This document shows, piece by piece, positions 8,467 to 15,800 of a stretch of DNA of 34,926 nt (position 1 is the first letter of the stretch; every line of letters begins with the position of its first letter). The stretch lies in contig JAIMKP010000019.1 of the NCBI GenBank assembly GCA_020692355.1, forward strand, positions 20,664-55,589, in the 5' to 3' direction. Source of the stretch: Desulfosporosinus sp. (GTDB lineage Bacteria > Bacillota > Desulfitobacteriia > Desulfitobacteriales > Desulfitobacteriaceae). The notes beneath the pieces are model-generated. The model was not told the DNA's origin. It worked only from the letters and a program-made list of their open reading frames with translations, and made no database searches. The translations under genes were made by a program, and so were the position numbers.

Positions 8467-9443
8467 GTGTCTCTGACCTCGCCTGTTTTGTTCCGCCCTC
8501 CGCCATTCACTTTAGGAGGATCCGGACTGTTTCTGAAGTCTTTGGAAATCGAGAGGAGAATCCCCCCGACCACTAAAGCAAAGCCGAGCCAATGGTACGT
8601 ATACAAGTGCTCCCCAAGTACAAACACCGCCAAAATCATGCTGAACACAGGGGCAAGGTTACCAAAGACGGCCGCCTGACCGCTTCCGATACCATCAATG
8701 GCCGCAAAATTTAAGAACAGAGCAAAGCCAGTCACGATAAATCCCATATAAAAGAAAATAAGCCATCCCTGCCATGTTAGGTGCCAGCCTCGCTGCGTCG
8801 TCTCCCAAACCCCATAAGGCAGGAGGAACAGCGTCCCAAACACAAGGGTATAGACAGTCGTCACAACAGGCGAAAACTTGGCCATAACTCCTTGGCTTAA
8901 ATTCGTAAACAAAGCGATCGCGAGTACATTAATCAGTAGCACCAGATCACTTGCACTTAGATGAAATCCGAGAAGACGCGAGATCGATCCCTGAGAAATG
9001 ACGACTACCAACCCAATAAACGCTGAGAAAATCCCCAGGAGTTGGATGCGCGTCGGCTTCACACCCCAAAGGAGCACCAGTAGGCCGTTCGTAACCGCAG
9101 GATTCGTCGCAAAAATAATGGCCGCGTTACTCGCAGAAGTATACTGCATGCCCCAGAGAAAGCTGCCATACGCCACCGTAATCCCCAAAAAACCTAACAA
9201 CGAAAGCATGAACCAGTCCCTACGGTTCGGCTTCGGACTGGCTTTCATGGTCCGCCAGGCCAAAGGAAGCAAAACCAGTAAACCTAAAATGCCCCGGTAA
9301 GCCGACAACGCGATGGGAGGAACTTGGGGAGCCAGGATCCTAGCACTGATTAAATTGCCGCTATAGAGCATCGACATTAACACCAACGCAAGATAGGCCC
9401 CCATTCGACGTTTTCGGGCTATCTGCGCTTCATTCGTCTGCAT
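8463..9443 (-). CDS. EamA/DMT-family transporter
   Basis: A 326-residue integral membrane protein of the drug/metabolite transporter superfamily. It contains about ten hydrophobic helices arranged as two EamA repeats (roughly residues 15-150 and 165-300). Typical family phrases are ISARILAPQVPPIALSAYR near the start and AAVFGNLAPVFSMILAVFVLGE in the second repeat. Members export amino acids, metabolites or drugs, but the substrate cannot be read from sequence. The ATG at 9443 is preceded by AGAAGGG. It is the first gene of a two-gene unit: its stop codon overlaps the GTG start of the cell-wall protease. The pairing is unusual and no functional link is known. Confidence 0.88.
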   Translation of the reverse strand: MQTNEAQIARKRRMGAYLALVLMSMLYSGNLISARILAPQVPPIALSAYRGILGLLVLLPLAWRTMKASPKPNRRDWFMLSLLGFLGITVAYGSFLWGMQYTSASNAAIIFATNPAVTNGLLVLLWGVKPTRIQLLGIFSAFIGLVVVISQGSISRLLGFHLSASDLVLLINVLAIALFTNLSQGVMAKFSPVVTTVYTLVFGTLFLLPYGVWETTQRGWHLTWQGWLIFFYMGFIVTGFALFLNFAAIDGIGSGQAAVFGNLAPVFSMILAVFVLGEHLYTYHWLGFALVVGGILLSISKDFRNSPDPPKVNGGGRNKTGEVRDT

Positions 9444-9539
9444 TATAAATCCCTTCTGAACCGTGAAAAAGCCAAAACCCTGCTGTCATTTTACTGAAAT
9501 CTATCTCCAACCCGCTTATTAATAGTTGCTTTAATTCAC

Positions 9540-9565
9540 TTCAACTTTAGTTGAACGAGTTCACT
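9540..9565. repeat. Inverted repeat, left copy
   Basis: A 26-base sequence containing the palindrome TTCAACTTTAGTTGAA followed by CGAGTTCACT. Its exact reverse complement lies at 10220-10245, on the other side of the PH-domain gene. No target-site duplication or transposase is visible. Confidence 0.75.
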
Positions 9566-9569
9566 AGTT

Positions 9570-9600
9570 AGATATTCGCTTCAAAATGAGAAATTCCTGT
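9570..9600 (-). repeat. CAGGA...GCGAAT repeat, copy 1
   Basis: On the minus strand this reads CAGGAATTTCTCATT, a short gap, then GCGAATAT. A similar string, CAGGATTTTTCCATT then GCGAACAT, lies at about 10185-10212 in the same orientation, and a looser third copy, CAGGAGAAATTCGG, at about 25620-25645. The rest of the 9444-9727 interval shows no gene. Confidence 0.45.
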
Positions 9601-9727
9601 TTAGAAAAGTGAAACTTCTATTTACAAGCCGTAGCAGGAGGCTTATACGCTACAGGACATCATTATTACTGGATAGGTTTTCCCGGTATCTGGTTGGTCA
9701 TTGGATCGCTTCTCAATCTGGTGGAGG

Positions 9728-10159
9728 TCATGGTAAATCCACAGAAGTTTTTAGTCGATCAATTTTATTCTGAACGTGCCGAGCAAAATCTTCCGAGTCA
9801 TATTTATAAATTCCGCCGATTACGGTTTCTTTCAACTCGGCATCGAGAATCCGCAGATATCCTTTGGTTCCTGACCAAAACGTTTTCTCGACATAACCTT
9901 GGACAAAACGAATACTGCCATAAGCTAGTGAGGCCAAGCGCAAATCCTTGCCATGAATCGTGCTGGCAAGGAGCACCAGCCGCCGGTCGGTTGCAACAAC
10001 CAACACCAAATCATCTTTCAGTGAACCCTCCAGCACTTTCTCCACCGTTTCATCCTCCTGGAGCATGTCCGGCAGGTGCTTAACCAATGAAACAAAATCC
10101 GCGAGCTTCCCCCCATTGACCGCCACGATCTGGTCTTTGATCGCTTCTAATTCTGGCAT
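9728..10159 (-). CDS. Small PH-domain protein (YokE-like)
   Basis: A 143-residue soluble protein with no signal peptide. An alpha-helical N-terminal part (about 1-40) is followed by a bacterial pleckstrin-homology-like fold. The pattern VLEGSLKDDLVLVVATDRRLVLLAS, then IRFVQGYVEKTFWSGTKGYLRI, then a closing helix (DFARHVQNKIDRL), resembles the YokE-like/SHOCT-associated bPH families. The 'ATDRRLVLL' strand pair is the most recognisable part. Its function is unknown; such domains are thought to act in protein or membrane binding. AGGAGGTG upstream of the ATG at 10159 is a very strong ribosome binding site. It is flanked by inverted 26-base repeats, and its long 5' region can fold. It is separated from hfq by a terminator. 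Confidence 0.7.
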   Translation of the reverse strand: MPELEAIKDQIVAVNGGKLADFVSLVKHLPDMLQEDETVEKVLEGSLKDDLVLVVATDRRLVLLASTIHGKDLRLASLAYGSIRFVQGYVEKTFWSGTKGYLRILDAELKETVIGGIYKYDSEDFARHVQNKIDRLKTSVDLP

Positions 10160-10181
10160 GTGCCCACCTCCTGTTTTCTGA

Positions 10182-10245
10182 ATGTTCGCTAATCCAATGG
10201 AAAAATCCTGCTAAACGAAAGTGAACTCGTTCAACTAAAGTTGAA
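10182..10245 (-). repeat. Inverted repeat, right copy, with CAGGA repeat
   Basis: Positions 10220-10245 are the exact reverse complement of 9540-9565 (AGTGAACTCGTT then CAACTAAAGTTGAA). Next to it on the minus strand is CGTTTAGCAGGATTTTTCC and then GCGAACAT, related to 9570-9600. It lies in the probable 5' leader of the PH-domain gene. Confidence 0.7.
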
Positions 10246-10249
10246 CATC

Positions 10250-10360
10250 GAGACTTCGGTGGGGGAGTCTACCTCCTTCGCCGCCAAGTGTTCCTATTGG
10301 GAAAGGCGGCTCAGCGATACTCATCCTCAGCCGTGAGGTCATCCGTTGACAGTTGGCGGC
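10250..10360 (-). ncRNA. Candidate structured leader RNA, class unknown
   Basis: Several hairpins fall between the hfq terminator and the PH-domain gene. In plus-strand coordinates, AGACT 10251-10255 pairs with AGTCT 10266-10270. GCCGCC 10280-10285 pairs with GGCGGC 10305-10310 (inner TTCC/GGAA at 10291/10300). CCTCA 10325-10329 pairs with TGAGG 10334-10338. GCCGCCAA 10280-10287 can instead pair with TTGGCGGC 10353-10360, so two exclusive folds exist. I do not recognise a known riboswitch class. It could also be a dispersed repeat with no RNA function. Confidence 0.4.
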
Positions 10361-10400
10361 TTCGACAATCCACCAGATTCATACTTTCTGACGGGATAAT

Positions 10401-10430
10401 AAAAAAGCCCGGAATGAACCGGGCCTTTTC
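10401..10430 (-). terminator. Terminator after hfq
   Basis: The stem GCCCGG/CCGGGC (10407-10412 with 10419-10424), with flanking A/T pairs, is followed on the minus strand by TTTTTT. It lies about 60 bases past the hfq stop and closes the mutSL-miaA-hfq block. Confidence 0.85.
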
Positions 10431-10487
10431 TCTAAGATGTGAAGCGCACGGGTGCACCTACCAAACCGAAAGCTTCAAATAGTCCGC

Positions 10488-10736
10488 CTACTCCTTCGGA
10501 TCGTCGCTGGCCGTCGCTTGAGCCAGGTTAATCGGACGAATCGGCATCACCGTCGAAATCGCATGTTTGTAAACCATTTGCTGCTTGCCTTCGAACTCCA
10601 GAACCACGGTAAAATTATCAAATCCCCTGACGATACCCTTGAGTTGAAATCCGTTGACGAGGTAAATCGTCACGGGCAAGTTTTCCTTACGGACTTGGTT
10701 GAGAAAACCATCTTGCAGATTGATGGATTTATTCAT
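10488..10736 (-). CDS. hfq: RNA chaperone Hfq
   Basis: An 82-residue Sm-like protein that forms a ring and binds A/U-rich RNA, helping small RNAs pair with mRNAs. The first motif, [20 protein letters not shown], then [20 protein letters not shown], and the second Sm motif, [10 protein letters not shown], match Firmicute Hfq closely. The tail after residue 70 is short and polar, as in Gram-positive Hfq. The gene follows miaA by 35 bases, the common miaA-hfq arrangement, and ends at a strong terminator. Confidence 0.97.
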   Translation of the reverse strand: MNKSINLQDGFLNQVRKENLPVTIYLVNGFQLKGIVRGFDNFTVVLEFEGKQQMVYKHAISTVMPIRPINLAQATASDDPKE

Positions 10737-10771
10737 GTATCTCCCTCCATCACCAATGTTTACTACTTATA

Positions 10772-11716
10772 TTATTCTACACGAGAATCCTGTACTCTGC
10801 AAGTCTTAACAAGAGCTTGCAGGACGGCATCCCACTTTATTTCTGCCACATTATACCACTGCAGGCGCGGATCCCGTTTAAACCAGGTTAACTGTCGTTT
10901 GGCAAAATGTCGGGTATCCCGCTGCATGAGTCGGAGCATCTCACCCTTCGTCACTAAACCACGCAGATACCAGATGGCATGCCGATAGCCGATGCTTTTT
11001 AAGGGTTTTAAAGTAGAGGAATACCCCTGCTGCAAGAGCTTCAAAGTTTCTTCGATGAGGCCGTCGCGAACCATCTGTTCGCAGCGGCTGTTAATGTGTT
11101 GATAGAGGACGTCCCGGGGGGCGGTTAAGCCCACATAGACCACAGAATCTGGAAGTGCTGCATATTCGTTGTCTGCAAACTCGCGTTGGCTCGAAAGCGA
11201 TCTTCCGGTCAGATCATAGACTTCCAAAGCCCGAATGATGCGCTGGACATCGTTAGGATGCAGACGGGCTGCGGTTTCCGGATCGCGTGATTGCAAAGCT
11301 TGATGCAACATCCTCTTCCCTTGCTTGCGCAGATATTCCTCCCAGGCCCTGCGAATACGAGGTGAACCGCTTTCCAGAAAGGTGTAAGGATCGAGAAGGG
11401 AACGAATATAGAGTCCCGTCCCACCCACGACGATAGGAACCCGTCCACGATCACGAATCTCGGTGATTAAGCGCAGTGCCTCTTCCTTAAACTGAGCCGC
11501 ACTGTACGGTTCATCAACTTCTAAACGATCGATAAGGTGATGTGGAATTCCCTGCTGTTCTGGCAAACGAGTTTTCGCGGACCCAATATCCAGACCTCGG
11601 TACACTTGCACAGAATCTCCGGAAACAATTTCCCCGTCCAGTGCTTTGGCCAGTTCCACTCCGAGAGTGGACTTACCGACAGCGGTCGGCCCCACAATAA
11701 TTACCAACGGGAGCAA
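10772..11716 (-). CDS. miaA: tRNA dimethylallyltransferase MiaA
   Basis: A 314-residue enzyme that adds a dimethylallyl group to N6 of A37 in tRNAs reading UNN codons. It shows the P-loop GPTAVGKS, the substrate-binding stretch EIVSGDSVQVYRGLDIGSAKT, the VVGGTGLYIRSLL motif and the RDTRHFAKRQLTWFKRD C-terminal motif. The TTG at 11716 is chosen as the start. GAGGTG lies six bases before it and the product then begins MLPLVIIVGPTAVGKS, like other MiaA proteins. The longer reading from ATG 11737 would place this site inside the gene and would begin within a tandem repeat. It supplies the substrate for MiaB, encoded upstream in the same block. Confidence 0.95.
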   Translation of the reverse strand: MLPLVIIVGPTAVGKSTLGVELAKALDGEIVSGDSVQVYRGLDIGSAKTRLPEQQGIPHHLIDRLEVDEPYSAAQFKEEALRLITEIRDRGRVPIVVGGTGLYIRSLLDPYTFLESGSPRIRRAWEEYLRKQGKRMLHQALQSRDPETAARLHPNDVQRIIRALEVYDLTGRSLSSQREFADNEYAALPDSVVYVGLTAPRDVLYQHINSRCEQMVRDGLIEETLKLLQQGYSSTLKPLKSIGYRHAIWYLRGLVTKGEMLRLMQRDTRHFAKRQLTWFKRDPRLQWYNVAEIKWDAVLQALVKTCRVQDSRVE

Positions 11717-11734
11717 AAACCTCACCTCTGTATG

Positions 11735-11770
11735 CATTCCCTATACATTCCCTATACATTCCCTATACAT
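11735..11770. repeat. 11-base tandem repeat before miaA
   Basis: CATTCCCTATA occurs three times without interruption (11735-11745, 11746-11756, 11757-11767), followed by CATT. On the minus strand each copy supplies GGGAATG, with its ATG in a different frame because 11 is not a multiple of three. It lies in the gap between the methyltransferase stop and miaA. Confidence 0.9.
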
Positions 11771-11783
11771 TAAACATTTCCTA

Positions 11784-12599
11784 TTAATCCGACTCGATCA
11801 CCCCATAATCCACTTGGCTGTACCTACCACTTTCGACCACTTCAAAGCCTAAACGGGCGAATTCTCGGCTTCCTTTGCGCTCTTTAAGCACGACGCGCTT
11901 ACGGGCCACACGGCAGGCTGCCGCGATCGTTTCGCGAGTCAACTCCCCATGCTCAGCATAGGCATGGAGCGGACGGATGCTGGCTGACTTCGTGCGCGTC
12001 CTGCGGAACATCGGATCAAAATAGACCACATCGAAAGTCTGATCCCCCAAGTTCTTGAGAAACTCCCCGTGTTCCTCCCAGCAAACCTGAATCCTTGGAG
12101 CAGCCTCAAACAAACCGACCCAGGCTTTTGCTTTAGCGGCAGAAACTCCGACCACATCATGCCTTGCGCCCAAGGTTGCCAAGCCGTCTTTCACGAGGGC
12201 AGCAAGTATCGCCGCCTGTTCAATCCCCACCACGCTCCCCTGGGGCCCAACAGCAAAGGCAGCGACTAAAGCATCCGTGCCCAACCCCAGGGTCGCATCC
12301 AAGAGGGCATCTCCTGGTGTCAGTCCGGTGGCTCCGAGAAAACGATCCGCTTGGCCGCGCTCGAGATTCATAAGCCTCAACAAGGCCATGCTTGGGTGAA
12401 AGCGCAGTCTCTCCTCCCCTGAAAGGAGAATCACTCCTTTGCGGCTAATGTGAAGTTCACTCACAGTTCCTCCTTGCAGGGGCTCGACAGCAGCCAGGAT
12501 GATCCCAGGTTGGTGGAGAAACCACTCTAATTTGGCGTGCAAGCTTTGATCACCAGGATGGGTTAGCTTGAAGCGGATTGGAAAAGGCTGTGCATTCAT
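11784..12599 (-). CDS. Class I SAM methyltransferase, RsmJ-like
   Basis: A 271-residue soluble protein. The SAM-binding motif is DATLGLGTDALVAAFAVG (about residues 100-117), with the acidic second motif at VVGIEQ. The catalytic-type motif is VVYFDPMFRRTRTKSASIRPL (DPMF), very similar to the RsmJ/YhiQ family that methylates 16S rRNA G1516 in gammaproteobacteria, and to uncharacterised Firmicute relatives often found near mutL and miaA. DPMF in place of DPPY suggests guanine-N2 methylation, but the real substrate is unproven. The ATG at 12599 overlaps the mutL stop in an ATGA, so translation is probably coupled to mutL. The N-terminal 90 residues are less conserved. Confidence 0.8.
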   Translation of the reverse strand: MNAQPFPIRFKLTHPGDQSLHAKLEWFLHQPGIILAAVEPLQGGTVSELHISRKGVILLSGEERLRFHPSMALLRLMNLERGQADRFLGATGLTPGDALLDATLGLGTDALVAAFAVGPQGSVVGIEQAAILAALVKDGLATLGARHDVVGVSAAKAKAWVGLFEAAPRIQVCWEEHGEFLKNLGDQTFDVVYFDPMFRRTRTKSASIRPLHAYAEHGELTRETIAAACRVARKRVVLKERKGSREFARLGFEVVESGRYSQVDYGVIESD

Positions 12600-14479
12600 A
12601 TCCGGTAAAATCTTCTTTCCAATTCGTTTTTGGACAGTTGAATCATGGTTGGCCTTCCATGCGGGCAGGTGTACGGATTTTCCGTTTTAGCTAAGCGATT
12701 TAAAAGCTGCTCCATCTCCAGGAGAGATAATGACTCCTGCGCTTTAAGCGAGGCTTTACAAGCCAAGCGATAAATCCATTCCTCCAAGAGCTGATCAAAG
12801 GAAGGGGCTGTTTGAGTGGAGAGGATGGTGTCGATAAACTGACGCAACAGTTCCTCAGCAGACAAGGGAGCCGCCTGCACCGGAACGGCTCGGAGTAGAT
12901 ACGTCTGCGCCCCAAACTGTTCGAGCACGAACCCCAGTTTGTCCAAGGCCCAAAGATATTCCAAAACAATTTGCTCTTCTTGCAGTGTGAGTTCAAAAGG
13001 TATAGGGATAAGCAACGCTTGGCTTTGGGTTTCGCGCTCCTTTGTCTCACGCAGAAACGCTTCATAATTGATGCGTTCATGGGCTGCATGCTGATCGATT
13101 ACAACCAGTACTTTGCCATCGGTCGCCAGAATATAAGTACTAAAGACCTGCGCGAGCGGCCAGAGGCCCAACGTATCCGAAGAAATAAGGGATTGCTTCC
13201 AGGTTGGGACACTATCGTTCGGCGCTTCGACGGGCCCTAGCACCCCATTGGTCGCTCCTTCTCCTTCTCCTTCTCCTTCTCCTTCCCCTGATATCATAGG
13301 ACTATCCAAGTTCTTTAAAGCCTTCATCACCTCTAAGGCTGCACCGGGGTTTTCCCGATAGCCCCGCTCTTTTTCCCAATAGGTCGACGTTTTTTCCGCT
13401 ATGTGTCCGGATTCATCTCCAGTGTTTTCCAGAGGAATGCCCATCCCCATTCTCGGATGCTTTTCCGCTCCCAGAGACGGCAATGGACTTTTGCTTAAAA
13501 GCGCTTCGCGGATTCCCTCGGCGATAAACTGAGCCAGCTCCTGCTCACGAACAAATTTTACATCCATCTTCGTAGGATGGACATTAACATCATACTCCCC
13601 TGGAGGAAGGTGCAGATGCAAAATCGCAATCGGGTATAGTTTTGCCGGAATCAGGGTATGGTAACCATCCAGCAACGCCCGGGTCAGAAGAGGGGAACGG
13701 ATATAGCGCCCATTGACGATGAATGTCAGCGTTTGCCGATTGGAACGGACCAAATCCGGCGGGCTGATATACCCTGCCAATAGCCAGCCTTCTCGGGCAA
13801 AGGAAACCGGGAGCAGGCGACGGGCCAGATTCGCCCCCAACATGGCGGCGATGCTTTCCAAGGGTTTGCCTCGGCCAGGGGTCTGAAAGATGGCTTGGCG
13901 CGGATGTGAGAGGCTAAAGGCCACATCAGGACGAGCCAGGGCCAAGCGCCCAACCGTATCACTGATGAGCCCAAATTCGGTATTGTTCGAGCGCAGAAAT
14001 TTGAGCCTGGCAGGGGTATTGAAAAACAAGTTCTCTACCGTCACCGTGGTACCCACCGGACATCCGGCTTCTTCAAGCTTGAGCGCCGTCCCGCCTTCGA
14101 GCCTGAGAATATGGCCGACGGACTCCTCAGGTGGACGAGAAAGGATTTCCAGCCGCGCCACAGAAGCAATACTCGGTAGTGCCTCACCGCGAAATCCGAG
14201 GGTCGTCAATGTGTTGAGATCCTCGATCTCACGGATTTTACTCGTCGCGTGTCGCAACACGGCCCGTGTCAGGTCATCCGCCTGGATCCCCAGCCCATCA
14301 TCGCGAACCCGCATGAGCGGCACCCCATTACCTTCTACCGCGATGTCAATCCGCCGCGCTCCTGCGTCCAGCGCGTTCTCTACCAACTCTTTGATCACGG
14401 AAACAGGGCGCTCAACCACTTCCCCAGCAGCAATCTGGTTGGCGGCATGGGGATTAAGGACGTGGATCACTGGGGCCAA
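12596..14479 (-). CDS. mutL: DNA mismatch repair protein MutL
   Basis: A 627-residue mismatch repair ATPase and endonuclease. The GHKL ATPase domain has ELVENALDAG (31-40), DDGLGI and GFRGEAL (96-102). The C-terminal domain has the nuclease motif DQHAAHERINYE (462-473), plus ACKASLKAQE and CPHGRP (605-610), so it is the nicking MutL type found in bacteria without MutH. Between them lies a variable linker with an uninterrupted (Gly-Glu) run at 398-408 coded by a six-base tandem repeat. The TTG at 14479, nine bases after AAGGAG, is preferred; GTG at 14470 is possible. It overlaps the deacetylase-like gene by 26 bases and the methyltransferase gene by 4. It acts with MutS, encoded 3 kb upstream in the same direction. 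Confidence 0.96.
   Translation of the reverse strand: MAPVIHVLNPHAANQIAAGEVVERPVSVIKELVENALDAGARRIDIAVEGNGVPLMRVRDDGLGIQADDLTRAVLRHATSKIREIEDLNTLTTLGFRGEALPSIASVARLEILSRPPEESVGHILRLEGGTALKLEEAGCPVGTTVTVENLFFNTPARLKFLRSNNTEFGLISDTVGRLALARPDVAFSLSHPRQAIFQTPGRGKPLESIAAMLGANLARRLLPVSFAREGWLLAGYISPPDLVRSNRQTLTFIVNGRYIRSPLLTRALLDGYHTLIPAKLYPIAILHLHLPPGEYDVNVHPTKMDVKFVREQELAQFIAEGIREALLSKSPLPSLGAEKHPRMGMGIPLENTGDESGHIAEKTSTYWEKERGYRENPGAALEVMKALKNLDSPMISGEGEGEGEGEGATNGVLGPVEAPNDSVPTWKQSLISSDTLGLWPLAQVFSTYILATDGKVLVVIDQHAAHERINYEAFLRETKERETQSQALLIPIPFELTLQEEQIVLEYLWALDKLGFVLEQFGAQTYLLRAVPVQAAPLSAEELLRQFIDTILSTQTAPSFDQLLEEWIYRLACKASLKAQESLSLLEMEQLLNRLAKTENPYTCPHGRPTMIQLSKNELERRFYRI
13255..13284. repeat. 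Six-base tandem repeat inside mutL
   Basis: CTCCTT is repeated five times in a row. On the coding strand this gives alternating GAA GGA codons. Changes in copy number would add or remove Glu-Gly pairs without shifting the frame. Confidence 0.95.
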
Positions 14480-15800
14480 AGACCTTCACTCCTTTACTGA
14501 TGTGCCAAAATTGAACAACATTTCCTGGTTGATCTTGAAACGTCACGCTCTCCATCCGTCCAATCAGATATTCCCATAAATCATATCCTGCCTGCCGACA
14601 CTCGGGACAGGCTGCAAAGGGAACTCTAACCAGGGCATGACGAGTGTGAAATGGAGGCCTGCGGCTCTCAATATAGACTGTGCCACCACAATGAGAACAC
14701 TGGCGTACGCGGTCATAACGCATCTCTTGGAACCCTTCTGTATCATAATATATCGTGCGCGGAATGTAAGCCCAGTACCCGCCCGGAAGAGAAGCCTCCG
14801 CTCTCCAGAGCCAATTCGCCTGAACCTGATCATATTCCCGCTTCAACTCTTGGATGTAGGGTTTGATTTGGCTTAAGGGCACCTCAGGCCGTGTCGGACG
14901 CTTAGCTTCCACCACCCCGGAGTAATCCTCCCCGGCCAAGGCGAGCAGAATCGCCAAGTTGACATAAGGCAAAGCATCTTCAATGGAATACCCACCTTCT
15001 AAGACTGCGAGATCCGGTTTCAAACGCTCTGTGATCCGGCCATAGCCACGAGCACTGACATTCATTGATGCCAGGGGATCGGTAAAATGGTTGTCTTGAC
15101 CAGCCGAGTTAATGACAATGTCCGGCTTGAACGCTTGTAAACGCGGCAAGACCCATTCTTCTAATGCATAAAGAATGCCCTCATCCCCGGTCCCGGGCGG
15201 CAGCGGGATATCCACATTCATACCCCAGGCATTCGGTCCCCCCTTCTCCTCGACAAACCCGGATCCGGGATACAAGGTTCTCCCGTCCTGATGCAAGGAG
15301 ATAAATAAGACATTCGGATCGTGGTAGAAAATATCTTGCGTACCATCCCCATGATGCACATCCGTATCCACAATGGCAATCCTCTGATAACCGTACTCTG
15401 CTCTTAAATGATTTACCAAAATAGCCTCGTTATTTAAAGTGCAAAAACCACGATTGCCAAGTACTGTAGCACCTGCATGATGCCCCGGCGGGCGGACGAG
15501 CGCAAACCCATTTTGAATCTGCCCTTTTGCCAGGGCGTCGCCTAGGATTAGAGTGCTCCCTGCCGCAATGAGGTGAGCATCGAGGTCATGATGCTCAGGT
15601 GAGGGAAATACCGCTTGGGCCAACAAGGCTTTGGTGAGGGGAGCCATTCCTGGGGCAAACTGTTTGATCTGAGGGAGATCGAGGATTCCTTCCTCAAAAA
15701 GCTGTTCTTGCGTATAAAGTAAACGCTCTTCACGTTCCGGATGAGTTTCCCCCAAGGACCAATCGAAAGCCGGGAAAAAAAGTATTCCGGTATTTTTCAT
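14454..15800 (-). CDS. HDAC/AcuC-family deacetylase with zinc ribbon
   Basis: A 448-residue protein. Residues 1-290 are a zinc-dependent histone-deacetylase/acetoin-utilisation type hydrolase. RPPGHHA holds the catalytic His pair (107-108). DTDVHHGDGTQD holds the metal ligands D147 and H149, GQDNHFTDPLA the third ligand D236, and LEGGY the transition-state Tyr271. All core residues are present, so it should be active on an acetylated or acylated amine. Beyond the family core is a 150-residue extension with CSHC (368-371) and CPEC (398-401), a likely zinc ribbon. Its ATG directly abuts the stop of the HyuA-like gene, and its end overlaps mutL by 26 bases. Substrates could be acetyl-lysine, acetylpolyamines or a small acyl compound. 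Confidence 0.88.
   Translation of the reverse strand: MKNTGILFFPAFDWSLGETHPEREERLLYTQEQLFEEGILDLPQIKQFAPGMAPLTKALLAQAVFPSPEHHDLDAHLIAAGSTLILGDALAKGQIQNGFALVRPPGHHAGATVLGNRGFCTLNNEAILVNHLRAEYGYQRIAIVDTDVHHGDGTQDIFYHDPNVLFISLHQDGRTLYPGSGFVEEKGGPNAWGMNVDIPLPPGTGDEGILYALEEWVLPRLQAFKPDIVINSAGQDNHFTDPLASMNVSARGYGRITERLKPDLAVLEGGYSIEDALPYVNLAILLALAGEDYSGVVEAKRPTRPEVPLSQIKPYIQELKREYDQVQANWLWRAEASLPGGYWAYIPRTIYYDTEGFQEMRYDRVRQCSHCGGTVYIESRRPPFHTRHALVRVPFAACPECRQAGYDLWEYLIGRMESVTFQDQPGNVVQFWHISKGVKVFGPSDPRP

Noticed and set aside
9694-10083. A 129-codon plus-strand frame opposite the PH-domain gene
   Set aside because: It lies antisense to a gene with a strong ribosome binding site and domain pattern and shows no signature of its own.
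9540-10245. Complete insertion sequence with terminal inverted repeats
   Set aside because: No transposase lies between the repeats and no target-site duplication flanks them, so only a repeat pair is claimed.
14470-14472. GTG start for mutL
   Set aside because: It would be 18 bases from AAGGAG, whereas the TTG at 14479 is nine bases away. It is not excluded.
13890-14579. A 229-codon plus-strand frame opposite mutL
   Set aside because: It is antisense to conserved MutL ATPase motifs, is Ser/Arg-rich and matches no family.
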